Assembly (NCBI GenBank): GCA_000310025.1
Contig: FN649744.1
Span: forward strand, 246,045 to 310,044
Direction of reading: 5' to 3'
From: Ectocarpus siliculosus
Taxonomy: Eukaryota; Sar; Phaeophyceae; Ectocarpales; Ectocarpaceae
Length of the DNA: 64,000 nt
The position numbers were made by a program, and so were the translations under genes. The notes below the pieces were generated by a model that was not told the origin of the DNA, ran no database searches, and saw only the letters and a program-made list of their open reading frames with translations. Below, piece by piece: positions 1 to 11,800 of the stretch. Every line of letters begins with the position of its first letter. Position 1 is the stretch's first letter.

Positions 1-44
1 TGGGGTGCTCCAACAAGCTCCCCTCTTCCCAGCCTTCTTTCGGT

Positions 45-83
45 AACCCTCGTTAACCCTAACCCTAGTTAACCCTAACCCTG
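45..83. repeat. Degenerate telomere-like CCCTAA repeats
   Basis: Several imperfect CCCTAA and TTAACCC units occur in a row near the left edge. They are the complement of TTAGGG. The array is too short and impure for an active telomere and reads as an interstitial remnant. A second, cleaner array lies near the right end of the window at 62549-62587. Confidence 0.6.
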
Positions 84-687
84 TTCCGGTGGGCAACCAA
101 AACAAACCAGTTTGAGTGTGCTGCCGAAGGACGAACGACCTGCAGTAGTTTAGAGGTCTTCATCGGGCCTCAGGCCCAGCGCCCCGCACCCAACAGAAGT
201 AACCCCGCGTGTCTTGTGTGTTTGTGTGTTTCTTACTCTTAAGCGCCAGGGTATACACCACACCCCACTGCTGTGTCAATGCCCCGAACAACAACAGGTT
301 TCGTCGACAACGCCTCAAGAGCAGTGAAAAGGAGCATCATATGCATAGCATCATCATCACCCTGGGACACTGAGAGTAAAATCAGGACAGGTAAAAGTTG
401 GAACCCTCCCTATAACTCACGTATCCTTAACAAAAAGACAAAGAGCAACTCGATTTGACAAGCCTTTCAGTTATCTTCTCCTGCGTCCTACCGGTGCTCA
501 TGCCTCGACAACGCGTGGTCACGATCACCTGACCTATCAGCACAGATGCCGAACACCGTTAGCAGGATGCAGCGCACCCTCCGTACGACTCGCCGAATAC
601 GTCACGGCGCTTCGCGCTCCGTGATGTAACAGCCTGGTCCGGTCCGGCGCGCTCCGTCCCGGTTTTGTAGGGATGCGAGGTGAATGG
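84..687. other. No gene seen; possible continuation of the PPR gene
   Basis: I see no convincing coding exon on either strand here. The minus strand could hold a further exon or the 3' untranslated part of the PPR gene, whose last recognisable exon ends in a splice-donor-like site at 838/837. A run of about 15 cytosines lies just to the right, at 721-735. Confidence 0.4.
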
Positions 688-837
688 TCAAACAACTAAG
701 CCATGCACGACTATGAGTACCCCCCCCCCCCCCCCGCCCCCCCTGGGCGCCCAACCCAACATCGTTCCGGGGTAATCCTTCCAAAGCTTCGGGGTGTTTG
801 TGATTGGTCTACCCAGCGGAGAGTTTGTTCGTCTCAC

Positions 838-3800
838 CCCCAGCTCGTCCATCTCCGAGATAAGGTCCATCGCCTTCTCCCACTGGGCGGCGTCCTTCAA
901 CGCGTCCAGAGCGGTCTGAAACGCGGCCACGTCCGGCGTGGACCCGTCTTCCTCCATCTCATGCAACAGCTGCAACGCCCTCTCCCACCTGCCCCCCGTC
1001 GAGCACGCCTTCGGTGATGACGTCACACGCGAGAGGGGAACTTTTCAACAGCGAAGGACACCATATTCTAAAAAGGGTCTCGACACGCAGCAGCCGTGGC
1101 TCCGATATAAGATAAGAGGGTGGTGCGACAAAGGCCCTAGACCCTCTTACATCGGAGCCCCCTCTTCTACCGGAATAAAAAGGGTACCCAACTTACTGTA
1201 GAGGGTCGAGTCCGCGACAACCGATTTCGGCCCTCTGATATTGGAGTCACCCTCTTGTATTGGAGGTTCCCCCTTATATCGGACCCACGACTGCAACAAT
1301 TTCAAGAGGCGTCCGCTTGAAAGAGAGGGACGGGGGGTCATGCCATACTGTATGTCGTATGGGAGTGTGAGGACGGTTTTGGCGGGGAAAGGGAACATGA
1401 CGTCAACGGCGTTCCATGGTAAGTCCGTCTCGATGGCATCTCTTGCCAGTTTTCGTGTGAATGTGTTCGTTGTGAGTGACCACGTTCTCGACGCTGGAGA
1501 CGAGCTTGCGATGCGTTGAACAATGACGACAACGACAACGACGACGACAACAAACGACAGCAGCGGCGGCCGCACCTGCCACAACAACGTCAACAACAAG
1601 AGCAACAATCAATCAACATCACCGCGAGGAGAAAAACCACACGTCACACCACACATCGACAGGAACAGAAAAATAGCAACATCAGCAGCAGCAGCAGCAG
1701 CTGCGGCGACAACAACCACAAAAACACGAGTAGTCAGTAGTCAGTACAACGCACCTGCATGGCGAAGCGGTAGCTGTTCTGGTCCGGCCTCAACCCCTTA
1801 CTCCTCATTTCCCCGAGAAGGTTCAAAGCCTTTTCCCACTGTCCCTTCTCGCCACACTGCACGGAGGGAGCGACGTAGTGGTGATTAGACTATAGGGGGG
1901 GAGCGGGGGTCATACTGACTTCTTTGCTTTCCCTGAGGACAACGAAACCCAACACAACAACCACTGGGAGGTTGAGCACTCGGAATGCTTAAATCTGATT
2001 TTCGCGGTGCTGTCTCGTGTCTCCTGCACAGGACCCATTCACTGTTGTTATCCACGTCAGCTGCCTTAACACCTTAACCTTAACTGCGCTTGCTACGCGA
2101 GGGCACAAACTACGGTGGTCTTTCGCTCTCTCAGGCAATCAGGCAAGACAGGGCCAAGGAACCATCACACCTACTCTGCACAGCGCAGGACCGCGATGAG
2201 CGTCGCTAGAGCAATGGTTTTCAAGGCGTGCACACACCGAAAAACACGTTTTTCTTTTTGCCAGGAATGATCCCGGTCGGTTGCGAGGCTGCTGTCCTAT
2301 CCATTCCTACCGAAGAGGCACGGGAAGCCGACTGCAAAAGCACAATATTTCGTGCATCGACACCAGTCGCATTATACTTGTCGCATGTCCGCCATAAATC
2401 AGCACGTGCAATCTATAACAACCGTCGCTCATCACAGAACGAAGAACCAAAGCACCAAGCTTGGCAAAATAAAGCTGAACCCAAATAGAAATCATGAAAT
2501 TCTCAGCAGCAGTAAACGTCTTCTGTGGAGAAGAGAAGACATGCGATGGGATGGGCGAGAGGCTATTTATATATTCGCATACGACCCCAAGCCCTCCAAG
2601 GACTCACAGCGATGATGGCCGAATTGTAGGCCGTCTTGTCTGGCAGTAGGCCCTCGCGTGACATCTTCTCCATCAGCGACAACGCCTCCTCTGTTAACCC
2701 TGCGTCTCCACAGGCCTGGATAGCCGCGCCGTAGCATATCATGTCCGGGGCAATCCCTGTAGAGTAAAGGACGACGTTTGCCCGAAAGAAGAGATAGAGG
2801 TGGGTGGGGGGTGGGCCACGATTTTTCTGTAGTTTCCTTGTGGACGTTTGACCTTAAAAACACGCATATCTTGTCGATACGGACCACCGTTCCTAGCACC
2901 GTTCCTAGAACCGTTCCTGATCCTGCTCGACAGACCGCGAATCTTCGCACTCTCCACGGTTCTGTCATCACAGCCGCCAAACTATAAAATTCTTGCTTAT
3001 CATTTTTGCATGTCTCTCCTATGCAATGTAGCACTATGGAATCCGGGAGTCTCGCTCTCGAAGTTGTGACGGGATTAAAGTCATAGTCCCGTTTGTGGCA
3101 GCTGCATAGAGTGTACTCCGTTCAAGAACATCGTTCTCTGCAACTATTACAATACTGTTGCTCGACCTTTGCCCCACAACATGCAAATGAAAGCAGGCCG
3201 ACCCAACATGTGGCTTCCGATGAGCGGGCCGGCGCGTATGTAGTGGCATAGACCTAAACGCCCGGGGGAAACTCACACAACTTTCAACAGACTTGTTGAC
3301 GCGCGGCTCACCGTGCACTTGGACCATCTCGTCCAGCAACTCTAACGCCTTCCTCGGCTGCCCCCCCCTCCCGCAAGCAACGATGACAGAGCTGTAAGTG
3401 AACTCGTCGAACGCAATGCCGTCCTTCTCCATCTGCTTCATCATGGACATGGCCTCCTTCCACCGCCCGGCCTTGCTGACCGCACTGATCGCACTGTTGG
3501 GGGCGGGCGGGGTGGCATCATGGTGCATGCAGCGCGCGTGAGGAAAGGAAGAGCGGCGGTTGTACAGAGTAGATGTTTTGCACGGTGTTTTGCCTACTAC
3601 AGCGGTAGCATGAGAGAAAGACCAGCGAGTTCCCACAACTCAGTCAAAGAAAGAGCTTGGGATTCCTACGATGGTATGGTATCTGCAACAGCTTCGTCGC
3701 GCATACAGTGCTCCCGGAGGGACATCGAAGAAGCTCCCAAAACACACACGAAGCCTATAATAGCATCAATCAACGACCGAACTTATTTATCGTAGCGATA

Positions 3801-5576
3801 CAACACAACGATACCACACTACCCATATTGATGTCAACGATAGGGTGAGCATGAACACGAGCGGTGGACCACGCCAAGCGATTGACTCGTCCGCAACCGA
3901 CCACACCTGTTGTACATGTACACGTTCACAGGCACTCCGCGCACCCTCGCTCCGACCAGCGCTCTCGTCGCGTCCTCCCACTGGCCCCGCTGGCCAAGCT
4001 TCTTCAGGTCCGCGGCGCACGCCCTTTGGGCCTCCTCGACGGGATCCAACTCCCGCTTCCCCTGCCCCCGCCGCCCCGTAGCTTCCTCCATCCCCATGCC
4101 GGGGCCGTCCTTGTCCCACCAGCTGACGCCGCTCTCGCCCTTGCTCGTCCAGGCGTCTCCCGTCCCCCAGTCGCTCGACCGCCCTCCCGCCCCCTGTTCG
4201 CTCCTGCTCTCTGGGTCCCATGGTCGACTTGTCCCTTCGGCGGCCGCACCGCCCCCGGGGCTACCGCTGCTACCGCTGCTGCTGCCGGTGCCTCGCGCGC
4301 GGCGTCCCATGACGTTGCTTCTCCTGGGAGCGTCCGCGCTGCTAACGGTGTTGGCCTTCCAGCCTTCCAGCTGGTTCGACCCCTTGATAACGTCGCCGAA
4401 GCTGCCGCTGGCGCTGCTGCTACCGCTGCCGAAGCTGCCGCTGGCGTCGCCCTCTTTCGCCGCGAAGTCCCACGGGTCGTCCTCGAGACTCCCTCGGAGT
4501 CGCTGCTCCTGCTGGAACGGTGCCGCGGGCTTTGACGACTTGGTCCTGTCCTGGTTGTTGTTGTTGTTGTTGTTGTTGTTGTCCTCTTCGAGGAGGTCGT
4601 TCAGCCAGTCGTCCAGAGCAGCGGGGGTGTCGGCGGGATTGGACGGGGGAATTGGTACAGCGTCCCCCGTAACGGGGCGGTCTGGGACCTCGGCAGCAGA
4701 GCGGGGGCCGTCACCACCACCGCCGCCGCCTCCGGTAACGTCGTCGATCAACGATTCGAGGATGCCGCTGGCAGACGACGGACCGGCGGCGGCGGCGGCG
4801 GCGGCAGCCTTGCCGCCGGAGGAAGAAGAGACCTTAAGGTCTTCGTTGTCGAGGTCCAACAGGTCGTCCAACCAGGACTCCGACACTGCTGCTGCTCCGC
4901 TCGCGGAGGAGGGGGAGGGTGCTGGAGGCGTGCTAGTACGCGCTGCTCCTGCTGCTGCTGCCGCCGGCCGCCTGCCTGCGGGCGCCTGGTTCCCAGGTGC
5001 GGGTGCCCCGCCCGCCGCCGGGGGTGGGAGTTCGCTCAGCAAGTCGTCCAAGGAGTCGGTAATCACCGGGGAATCCAGCTTGGCAAATGGGTCGATGTCG
5101 ACGTCGCTGCTCCTTGAACTCCGGGGCGCCCTGGGCGAAGAAGAAGAAGAATCGTCCACGCCAAGCAGGTCATCCAGGGCGCTGAAGCCGTCGTCGAAGC
5201 TGGCTGCTGCCGGCGCGGCCGCTTGTCCCCCCAGTTGCTGCTGCTGGGTTGCTCCAGCCTCACGCCGCAGCTGAGCGTCGAGTGCGTCAAGGTTTCCGTC
5301 CCACCCGTCATCGTCGTCGCCCACTCCCAGGCCATCGCTCCCTTCTGTCGCAGCGCTTAGGCGGCCGAGCGCGGCACGGCGGGGCGTGGTGCCCGATGAT
5401 GTTGCATCTGCTGTTGCTCTTCGTGGGTTTGCATGACTGCAATAACCGCTGCGCGTTGTTGCAGCAGCAGCAGCAGCCCTTGACGGCACTTGCTGGGGAG
5501 TGGAAGCTGGTGGCGGCACGAAGCTGTTGGCCGAGGCTAGCAGGAGGGATGAGGCGGCCAGCCTCCAGAGCGTCAT
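838..5576 (-). CDS. Pentatricopeptide repeat (PPR) protein, probably organellar
   Basis: PPR proteins bind organellar RNA and direct its processing, editing or translation. Five exons join in phase on the minus strand: 5576-3907, 3493-3312, 2756-2608, 1856-1755 and 1008-838. They encode about 758 residues so far. The first 480 or so residues are low complexity (Ala, Ser, Pro, Gly, with a run of nine Asn). The remainder is a tandem of 35-residue PPR motifs: one degenerate, then VYMYNSAISAVSKAGRW..., EFTYSSVIVACGRGGQP..., MICYGAAIQACGDAGLT..., KTAYNSAIIACGEKGQW..., QNSYRFAMQACSTGGRW..., and a last one that is cut off. The N-terminus, MTLWRLAASSLLLASANSF, resembles a heterokont signal peptide with an ASAF-like plastid motif. 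Exon edges recur at similar places within the repeats. The 3' end is unresolved: either a donor at 838 leads to an exon outside the window, or the frame runs on to a stop near 688. All other introns are GT-AG. Confidence 0.85.
1091..1293. mobile_element. MITE-like inverted-repeat element in a PPR intron
   Basis: The two ends are inverted copies of each other: the left starts CAGCCGTGGCTCCGATATAA, and the right, read in reverse, starts CAGTCGTGGGTCCGATATAA. The right half repeats the motif CCCTCTTATATCGGA several times, like the subterminal iterons of pogo/Tigger termini. No clean TA duplication is visible. The element is about 203 bp long, non-coding and old. Confidence 0.6.
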
Positions 5577-5803
5577 GCTCTCCTAGGCTTTGCTTGTTCA
5601 AACTGCAACTTGCTTGTTGGATGGTTGTGGTGGTGCAGCGACGGGCCATGATGCGGGGGGATAATGTTCGGCCCCATACCCTCTCCCCTGCTGCACTTCG
5701 CGGAGCCCCTTGGATCCTTGGATCTTGCATATCCATGTACATCTTGCTTTCCTATATCATCATAGCACGGCAACTCGGCGGTGTCTCGGCACGTGCAGAC
5801 GCC
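5577..5803. promoter_or_regulatory. Divergent intergenic region, PPR / TTC12-like
   Basis: Only 227 bp separate the two proposed start codons, which face away from each other. The region must hold both 5' leaders and probably a shared bidirectional promoter. I see no clear TATA box or other named motif, so the promoter role is inferred from layout only. Confidence 0.4.
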
Positions 5804-8800
5804 ATGGCCATGGCGACGGCAGGGAAACCCGGGGGGGGATTCGACGTGGACCGCGTGCTAGACTTCGAAAAGCGTAGCGGCATCAAGAATGGAGAAATCG
5901 AGAGCTTTATTACGAAAGTCGACGCGGTGAACGCCGCGATCCAAGCAATGAAGGCAAGGGAAAGTAGGCCTAGAGGCGGGGGCAGCTGCGTGAGAGGAAA
6001 CGACAAGTCGCCGGGACAAAAACTTGTTGGGTTGTAATGTTGCAACCCGTTTTATGCTCGCATCATGCGAAGATTGCAGATGTGTACCATCTCACCGCAT
6101 CAGATTTTGGGGCCCCGCCGTTGAAAGATTCTGCACGTCTATGCTACAATGTGCGCCGCGACAAGGGTTATCGCAGCACACGCAGCGTACAACGATCAGC
6201 CACGTAGGGGCATACGCTTGGTTCGTTTCCCCCCTTACCAACCTTCCAGTGAAGTAACGATCAGTCTGCACCTCTCGCCACACTGCCAGCCGTTGTCCGC
6301 CACTTCGTGTGTGTAATAATGTACGTTGATGATGTGCTGATTTGTGCTTCTCGACTATTCCTTGCAGGATGGCGAGCTGGATCCAGCTGATGTACACGTG
6401 GACGGTGTACCGACGATAGAAGAAGAGCGCCAGATGGTAGAAGAAAAAAGGTGCCGCTGGGGCCGGTTAATACGTTTAGCCATTTGTCATCGCGACAGAT
6501 TACAAAGTCCAGTCTACACACACACTGGCTGTAGGTTCCTTGTAAAAGAACCTACAGTACCATTCATCCCCAAGTGCTGCTTCCTTATATCACATGAGGA
6601 CTGGGTTGACAGACAACGCACGGGATGAAGCTCAATTTGTTCAGGGAACGCTAAGAGACGCTGAAAGCCGCATCCTTCGAGGCCGAAGTTTGCTTCTCTA
6701 GTGTACCCCCCCCCCTCATACGTAGCTCGATGGCGGGCACGGCCCTCTGCACAGGAGGAAACGGCTAGAGCTTGCGAGGAGAGAGCAGGAGAACCGAGAA
6801 AGACAGAAGAGACAAGAGAATGAAAAGTGGTGGAGGTAAGAGACGGCCAGACATATCGTTTGTCAAAGCATCCATCGCTTCACCCGTCTCTCGACAATGG
6901 ATATGAGAGCGTACCGCTAGACAACACTGCTGATTGTTCTTTAAACAACAGCAGTTCCAGCCAACACCGCAGGAAGCCAACGGATCCCTGTCAGGTCTTT
7001 TCGACCTGAACTCCTCTGGAACGGTTGATCCTGTGCGTAGCTATGGAAAAACATACCAAACCAATGCCGCGAGCGCATCGAAGACGTACATGAGAACATT
7101 GAACACGGAGATCGACATGAAAAAAACACCTTCGTTCGCAACAGTGGCGCTGAGCTACTCTACGGCGAGAGGAAGCGGCGGTCTGGAGCAACGGCTGTGG
7201 AAGAGTCTAGGACGAGTGGTTGCGGCAATGCTAGAGACGGCGAGAAGACATCTCTGTCGATCAGGTCCTTGAGCGAGGTTGAAAGGCTGCGGTTGAAAGA
7301 GAGATACAGCATGGAGTACAGCAGGTACGCGTGCGCGAGGGCTAGAAAAGATGCAGCCTAAAAGTACTTGCAAACACGAGCGTGCACGCCCGGAGGCCTT
7401 CGGTACTGGTTTTCGGAAAGGGCTACCAAAGCTGACGTTCACTACCCCTCGCTTGAGGATGCTAGACCACCGTGAACCATAGGGGATCAACCTATTTTAC
7501 CGTTGCAACGTTGCTGCCATCTCTCTTAAAAAGCTATTTACCGATGTCGTGCTTCATACCGCTTCCATACAGAAGTAGGAAGGCCTTAGCCGCGCCAGTA
7601 ACTATACCTGCCAAACTCATGGTGGGCACCAGCGTTGTTCTTTCGCCACTAATGACGAGACATCCCCACTACTGCTGTTACTTGGTCGGAAGGTGGGACA
7701 CATGGACCCCAACGGACCCAGCAACAATGGCAGAAGCAGAGGAACGCGAGGAAGAGGAAGACCGAAAGAGAAGCAAGGAGTTCGAGGAAAACAACCCGCA
7801 ATTCTGCAAAGAGATGGTGGACGACATGAAGACTCGCTCGGAAGCCAGGCCAGTGTACCACGGATCGGTCGTTTTATGTACTCATTCTGCCTGCCGTACC
7901 GCGCAGAGCGTAGCGTGCCTACCGCACGTCGTGAGATCTGTTCTGGGATTGCCGAGATTGTGAGTTGTGCTACATAGATTCTTGCGTGACGCTGCCAGCT
8001 CAGCGTAGCGCTCTTCGAAGCACACCCAGAACACACGAATACTACCATATTTATCTCGGTTCCCGTCTGTGTACCGTCCGTACCTCGTCGAAATGAGCAG
8101 TGAGAAGAAGGACTCGGAAGCAACGACCGCGCGGCTCAAGGGCAACCGATTTTACAAGGCAAAGCGCTGGGAAAAGGCACTCGAGCTGTACATGACAAGC
8201 CTCAAGGCCAGGCCGTACGCCGTCAACACGCTAGCTAATGTTGCTCAGGTGGGAGATTATTCCGCCCCCTTTGTGCGTGCGGGAGGCAACATTGGGGCCA
8301 AGAGACGATTCATACTGGTTGAACTACAAGATAACAAAACAAATACCCTCAAAACTTTCATCTGGAGTGTAGCAATCCCGACCCTCGGTCTTCGTAGAAT
8401 GCACCACCCTGATCGGCGGTGTAGAGAGAGCGAGGTACACCAAAAATGATCTGTCCCTGGCTCTATCACATGGGCGTACGAAGCCTGCTGTACGTCTTTG
8501 CAAAGTAGAAACGACCTGAATTGTCTCTTTTTTCTCCCATCTCGGTGCTGCTGTTGATAGCGACAACGTTGTCTTTGGCGAAACTACAAACAAAAGACAC
8601 GCGCGTGCTGTGCTTCTGCAGACCTTGATCAAATTGGAGCGGTGGCTAGACGTTGTGGAGTTCTGTGATCGCGCGCTTCACGTGGACGGTACGTGTGTCA
8701 AGGCTTTTTCGCGGCGGGCATCGGCGTTCGTCAAGCTTGCCGAGGACTCTACCACTTCGGGAGTTGACGCCGCCGCTGCTCCTTCTCCGGTCTCGCCCCC

Positions 8801-11800
8801 TGCAGACGCGGTCGACAGCACCGTCACTCAGACGGAGGTCCTTATCGAGGGCGGCACCAGCGTTTCGATTGACGTCAGCGACTTGGCTCCGGCAGAGAAC
8901 GAGAAAGAGACTGTTTCAGGGCAAGAGGGCGACGCAGAAACCAGCGGAAGGGGCGAAGAGCAAGCCTTTCGCGTACGTTTCGGGGGGAGGGAGGGACTCA
9001 TGGCATTGGCGCTGCTCGACCTGCACGCGGCCGTTGCGGCGGACCCCGATAGCGAAGATATCGGGCGGCAGAGGGATAGCCTCAGCAAGGAAATTGAGGA
9101 AGAGAAGGTGTGCGTTGCGCTGGCTGCTACTTCCGTCTGTTACATACACGAAGATTTATCCGAGTACCCAATCCCGGAGTCCTGGCCCTACGCTCTTCCC
9201 ATATGTACGAGGCGAGCTGGCAATGAACCGAGTGTATGACACGTATAGCAGTTGGTCTTGGGAGTTGTCACTCAATATGCAAAATACCAACCCACTGTTC
9301 GGGGCATGCATACAACCATTGAAAAGTGGCACCACCCCTCCCTCGAACACCGATGCAGGCGGAGGCGGCAGTCATGAAGATGGTGAAGGGTACCTCTGGA
9401 ACTTACCCCTCTCGCAGCAGCAGCGGGGTCTCTGCCACCGAAAGACCAAACCTGGGAACGGAAGGCCTTGGCGCGTCTCCGGATGGGAACCAAGACCAGG
9501 ATGTTACCGCTCAACCGCGGGATACGAGAGCTCGAACAATCGAGCGGCGTACCGAGGCTTTGTCCTGCTTGCCCCTGCCCGAACGCGAAGAGCCCACTGA
9601 GGCAGGGAAGGGCAAAACTTCTATCGACGTGAAGGCTTTGGGGGATAAGAACGATCTGCACACCGTAGACAAGATATTAGAGGAGGTACTTGGAGGTGCC
9701 GAGGTAGGCGCTAAGGGGCTGGAGGCTACGAGGCTTGAAAAGGCGACGGAGGGCGGTGAGTATAACAACCTCGCAGGTATGCGTGTGCTTTGAAAGTGCG
9801 TCTTCTCCACCGGTGCCTATTACATTGCGGCCACTGTGAGGTTTCCCAATAATTAAAGGGGCGCCGTCTTTGTAGCCACAATCGAGACGCGATCACACGT
9901 GCGGTGTGAATCTAGAGTAGAGAACGTCACAGACTTCGCAATCGGGAGAAGTGTAGAAGACTCACGCTGTGAATCTACGTGCAGACGGGGACTATCACGG
10001 AGAGAACAACCATGGGGAAAGAAGACGTACGTTGGGCTCGACACACTCTGGCATTCGATCTCTCCCTGGCCTAACGGAGATGTTGGCTGCACAGCGACTG
10101 ACACCGGTCGTTTCCGTCCGCGATTGTCCCTGCCCGTCTTACCCAACTACAGCAGGCACGACTCACCAGCGACACCAACTTCTTCGCCTAGCATCCATTC
10201 TGGAGGACAACCCCACTGCGAGGGTCTACTTCAGGGCATCCGGCGGGCTTGCCCGGCTTTCCGAAGCTACTGCCGCCGCCGCCGCTGCCGCCGCTGGCGC
10301 TAGCCGCCCCCACCAAGATGTCAGCAAGACGAGCACACGCGCCAGCACTTCTTCTCCGTTGGTTCTTCCACAAGCTCGTGGTGCCGAAGGGATGTCTGTT
10401 GGTGCCGTCGAAGACGGCGGCGGCGACGGAGACGGAGACGTCCCAAGCGGAGGCGCCGATAGTGGTAAGGATCCGGTTCGGTTTGCATCGATGCTGGTGG
10501 CCGTTTCGGCGGCTATCAAGGGGGGAGAGAGGCTCACCCAGCTGGAGGTGTTCAAGTCTGGACTCCTGGGCGACCCATGTGCCGATGCAATGAGGAGGGT
10601 AGTCGAGGACGGCGCGGAGGGTATGGTCGCGACTACAGGGGTGGTAGCTGCCGCGGGAGCGGCCGCTCTGCTGATGTCTCGAGCTATCGATGACGTCTCC
10701 GTGCGCGCGTATGTTGCCAGGTAAACTTGGAGAACAGCGCTGGCGAAACGTGCTAGACGTGACTGCTCTGCTTTCTCGTACCCCCTCAATATTATGTCCA
10801 CCGGCAAGAGGGACTCGGAAAGCAGCCATATATTCTGCACGTATTGAAATATTGACATACAACATCGTTCCCTGGCCACCCTGTAACTACAGGAAAACGT
10901 GCTGGAGTTCGCCGTGTGCTTCACCCCGACGGACTGCGTGTGTGGCCCATCCGATATCTGTAATACGATAGGCACCGTGACCGTACCGAAACATGACTCG
11001 ACTCTCTCGTTTCCACGTACTCTTTCTGTGGTACATGCTCGCTGGATGTTTTCGTTCAGGAGAATCGATCTACTAGCAGGCCTAGTAGACATTGTCGGTG
11101 CCGGCTCCATGCCTCCGCTGGACGTCGAGGCTGCCGCCGATACCCTTCGCGCCGTCCTCATTGGTCGCACCGCTCCAATCGCTGCCAAAACGCTGAGTAT
11201 CGAAGCTCCGTCCGCGACATCGGTGTCGACGGAGGCGGGGTTGATGGAACAGAAGAGGATGCTTTCGTGCCCTGCGACGGCTGTAGGAAGGGCCTTGCTT
11301 GCATGGAAGGAGGGAAGCGGTCCGATGAAGGTTACGACCGGTTGACGGAATTTGACTGTGACAGCAACACCGTTAAGCGTGACAGCATCCCCCTCGGCCC
11401 TTTCTGGCGACACGGGACAACAGTACAAACTGTTGCATTAATGAAAGTCGTGAAAATGAGAGAGAAAAAACGCCAGCAGAAGGGCGAAAAACGAACACGA
11501 GGGCTTGGTTCGTCTTTCGCTTTCAAACAAACTGTATGTATTTCCTTTCCACGACTGACGATGCCTCAAATGTTTTGGCCGTGTGAATCCATGGTTTCCT
11601 ACCAGGGCGCCCCAGCGTCTACTGGTTTCGCTCTCTGCAGCGTGCTGGCAAATCTCGCCATGAACGAGAACTTCAGGGAAAGTTTCGCGAAACCCTACAT
11701 ATCCAAGTCAATGGGGGGCGGAGTGGATGTTGGCGGAGTTTCGACGGTGGCTGCCGTTCTAGTCCTCGTCGCCCGCGACATGAAGGTGGCTTGGTGTGGT

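Noticed and set aside
1516-1888. Plus-strand Thr/Asn/Gln-rich frames
   Set aside because: Low-complexity translations of ACG/ACA-type repeats, overlapping a minus-strand PPR exon.
3910-5274. 454-residue plus-strand frame
   Set aside because: It is antisense to the first PPR exon and consists of low-complexity Ser/Leu/Ala. The minus strand has PPR motifs and matching splice sites.
10893-10971. Possible exon ENVLEFAVCFTPTD after the 10720 donor
   Set aside because: Its acceptor gives the wrong phase, whereas the acceptor at 11060 restores the ARM-like frame exactly.
10226-11428. 400-residue minus-strand frame
   Set aside because: Antisense to TTC12-like exons that join in phase; it has no recognisable domain.
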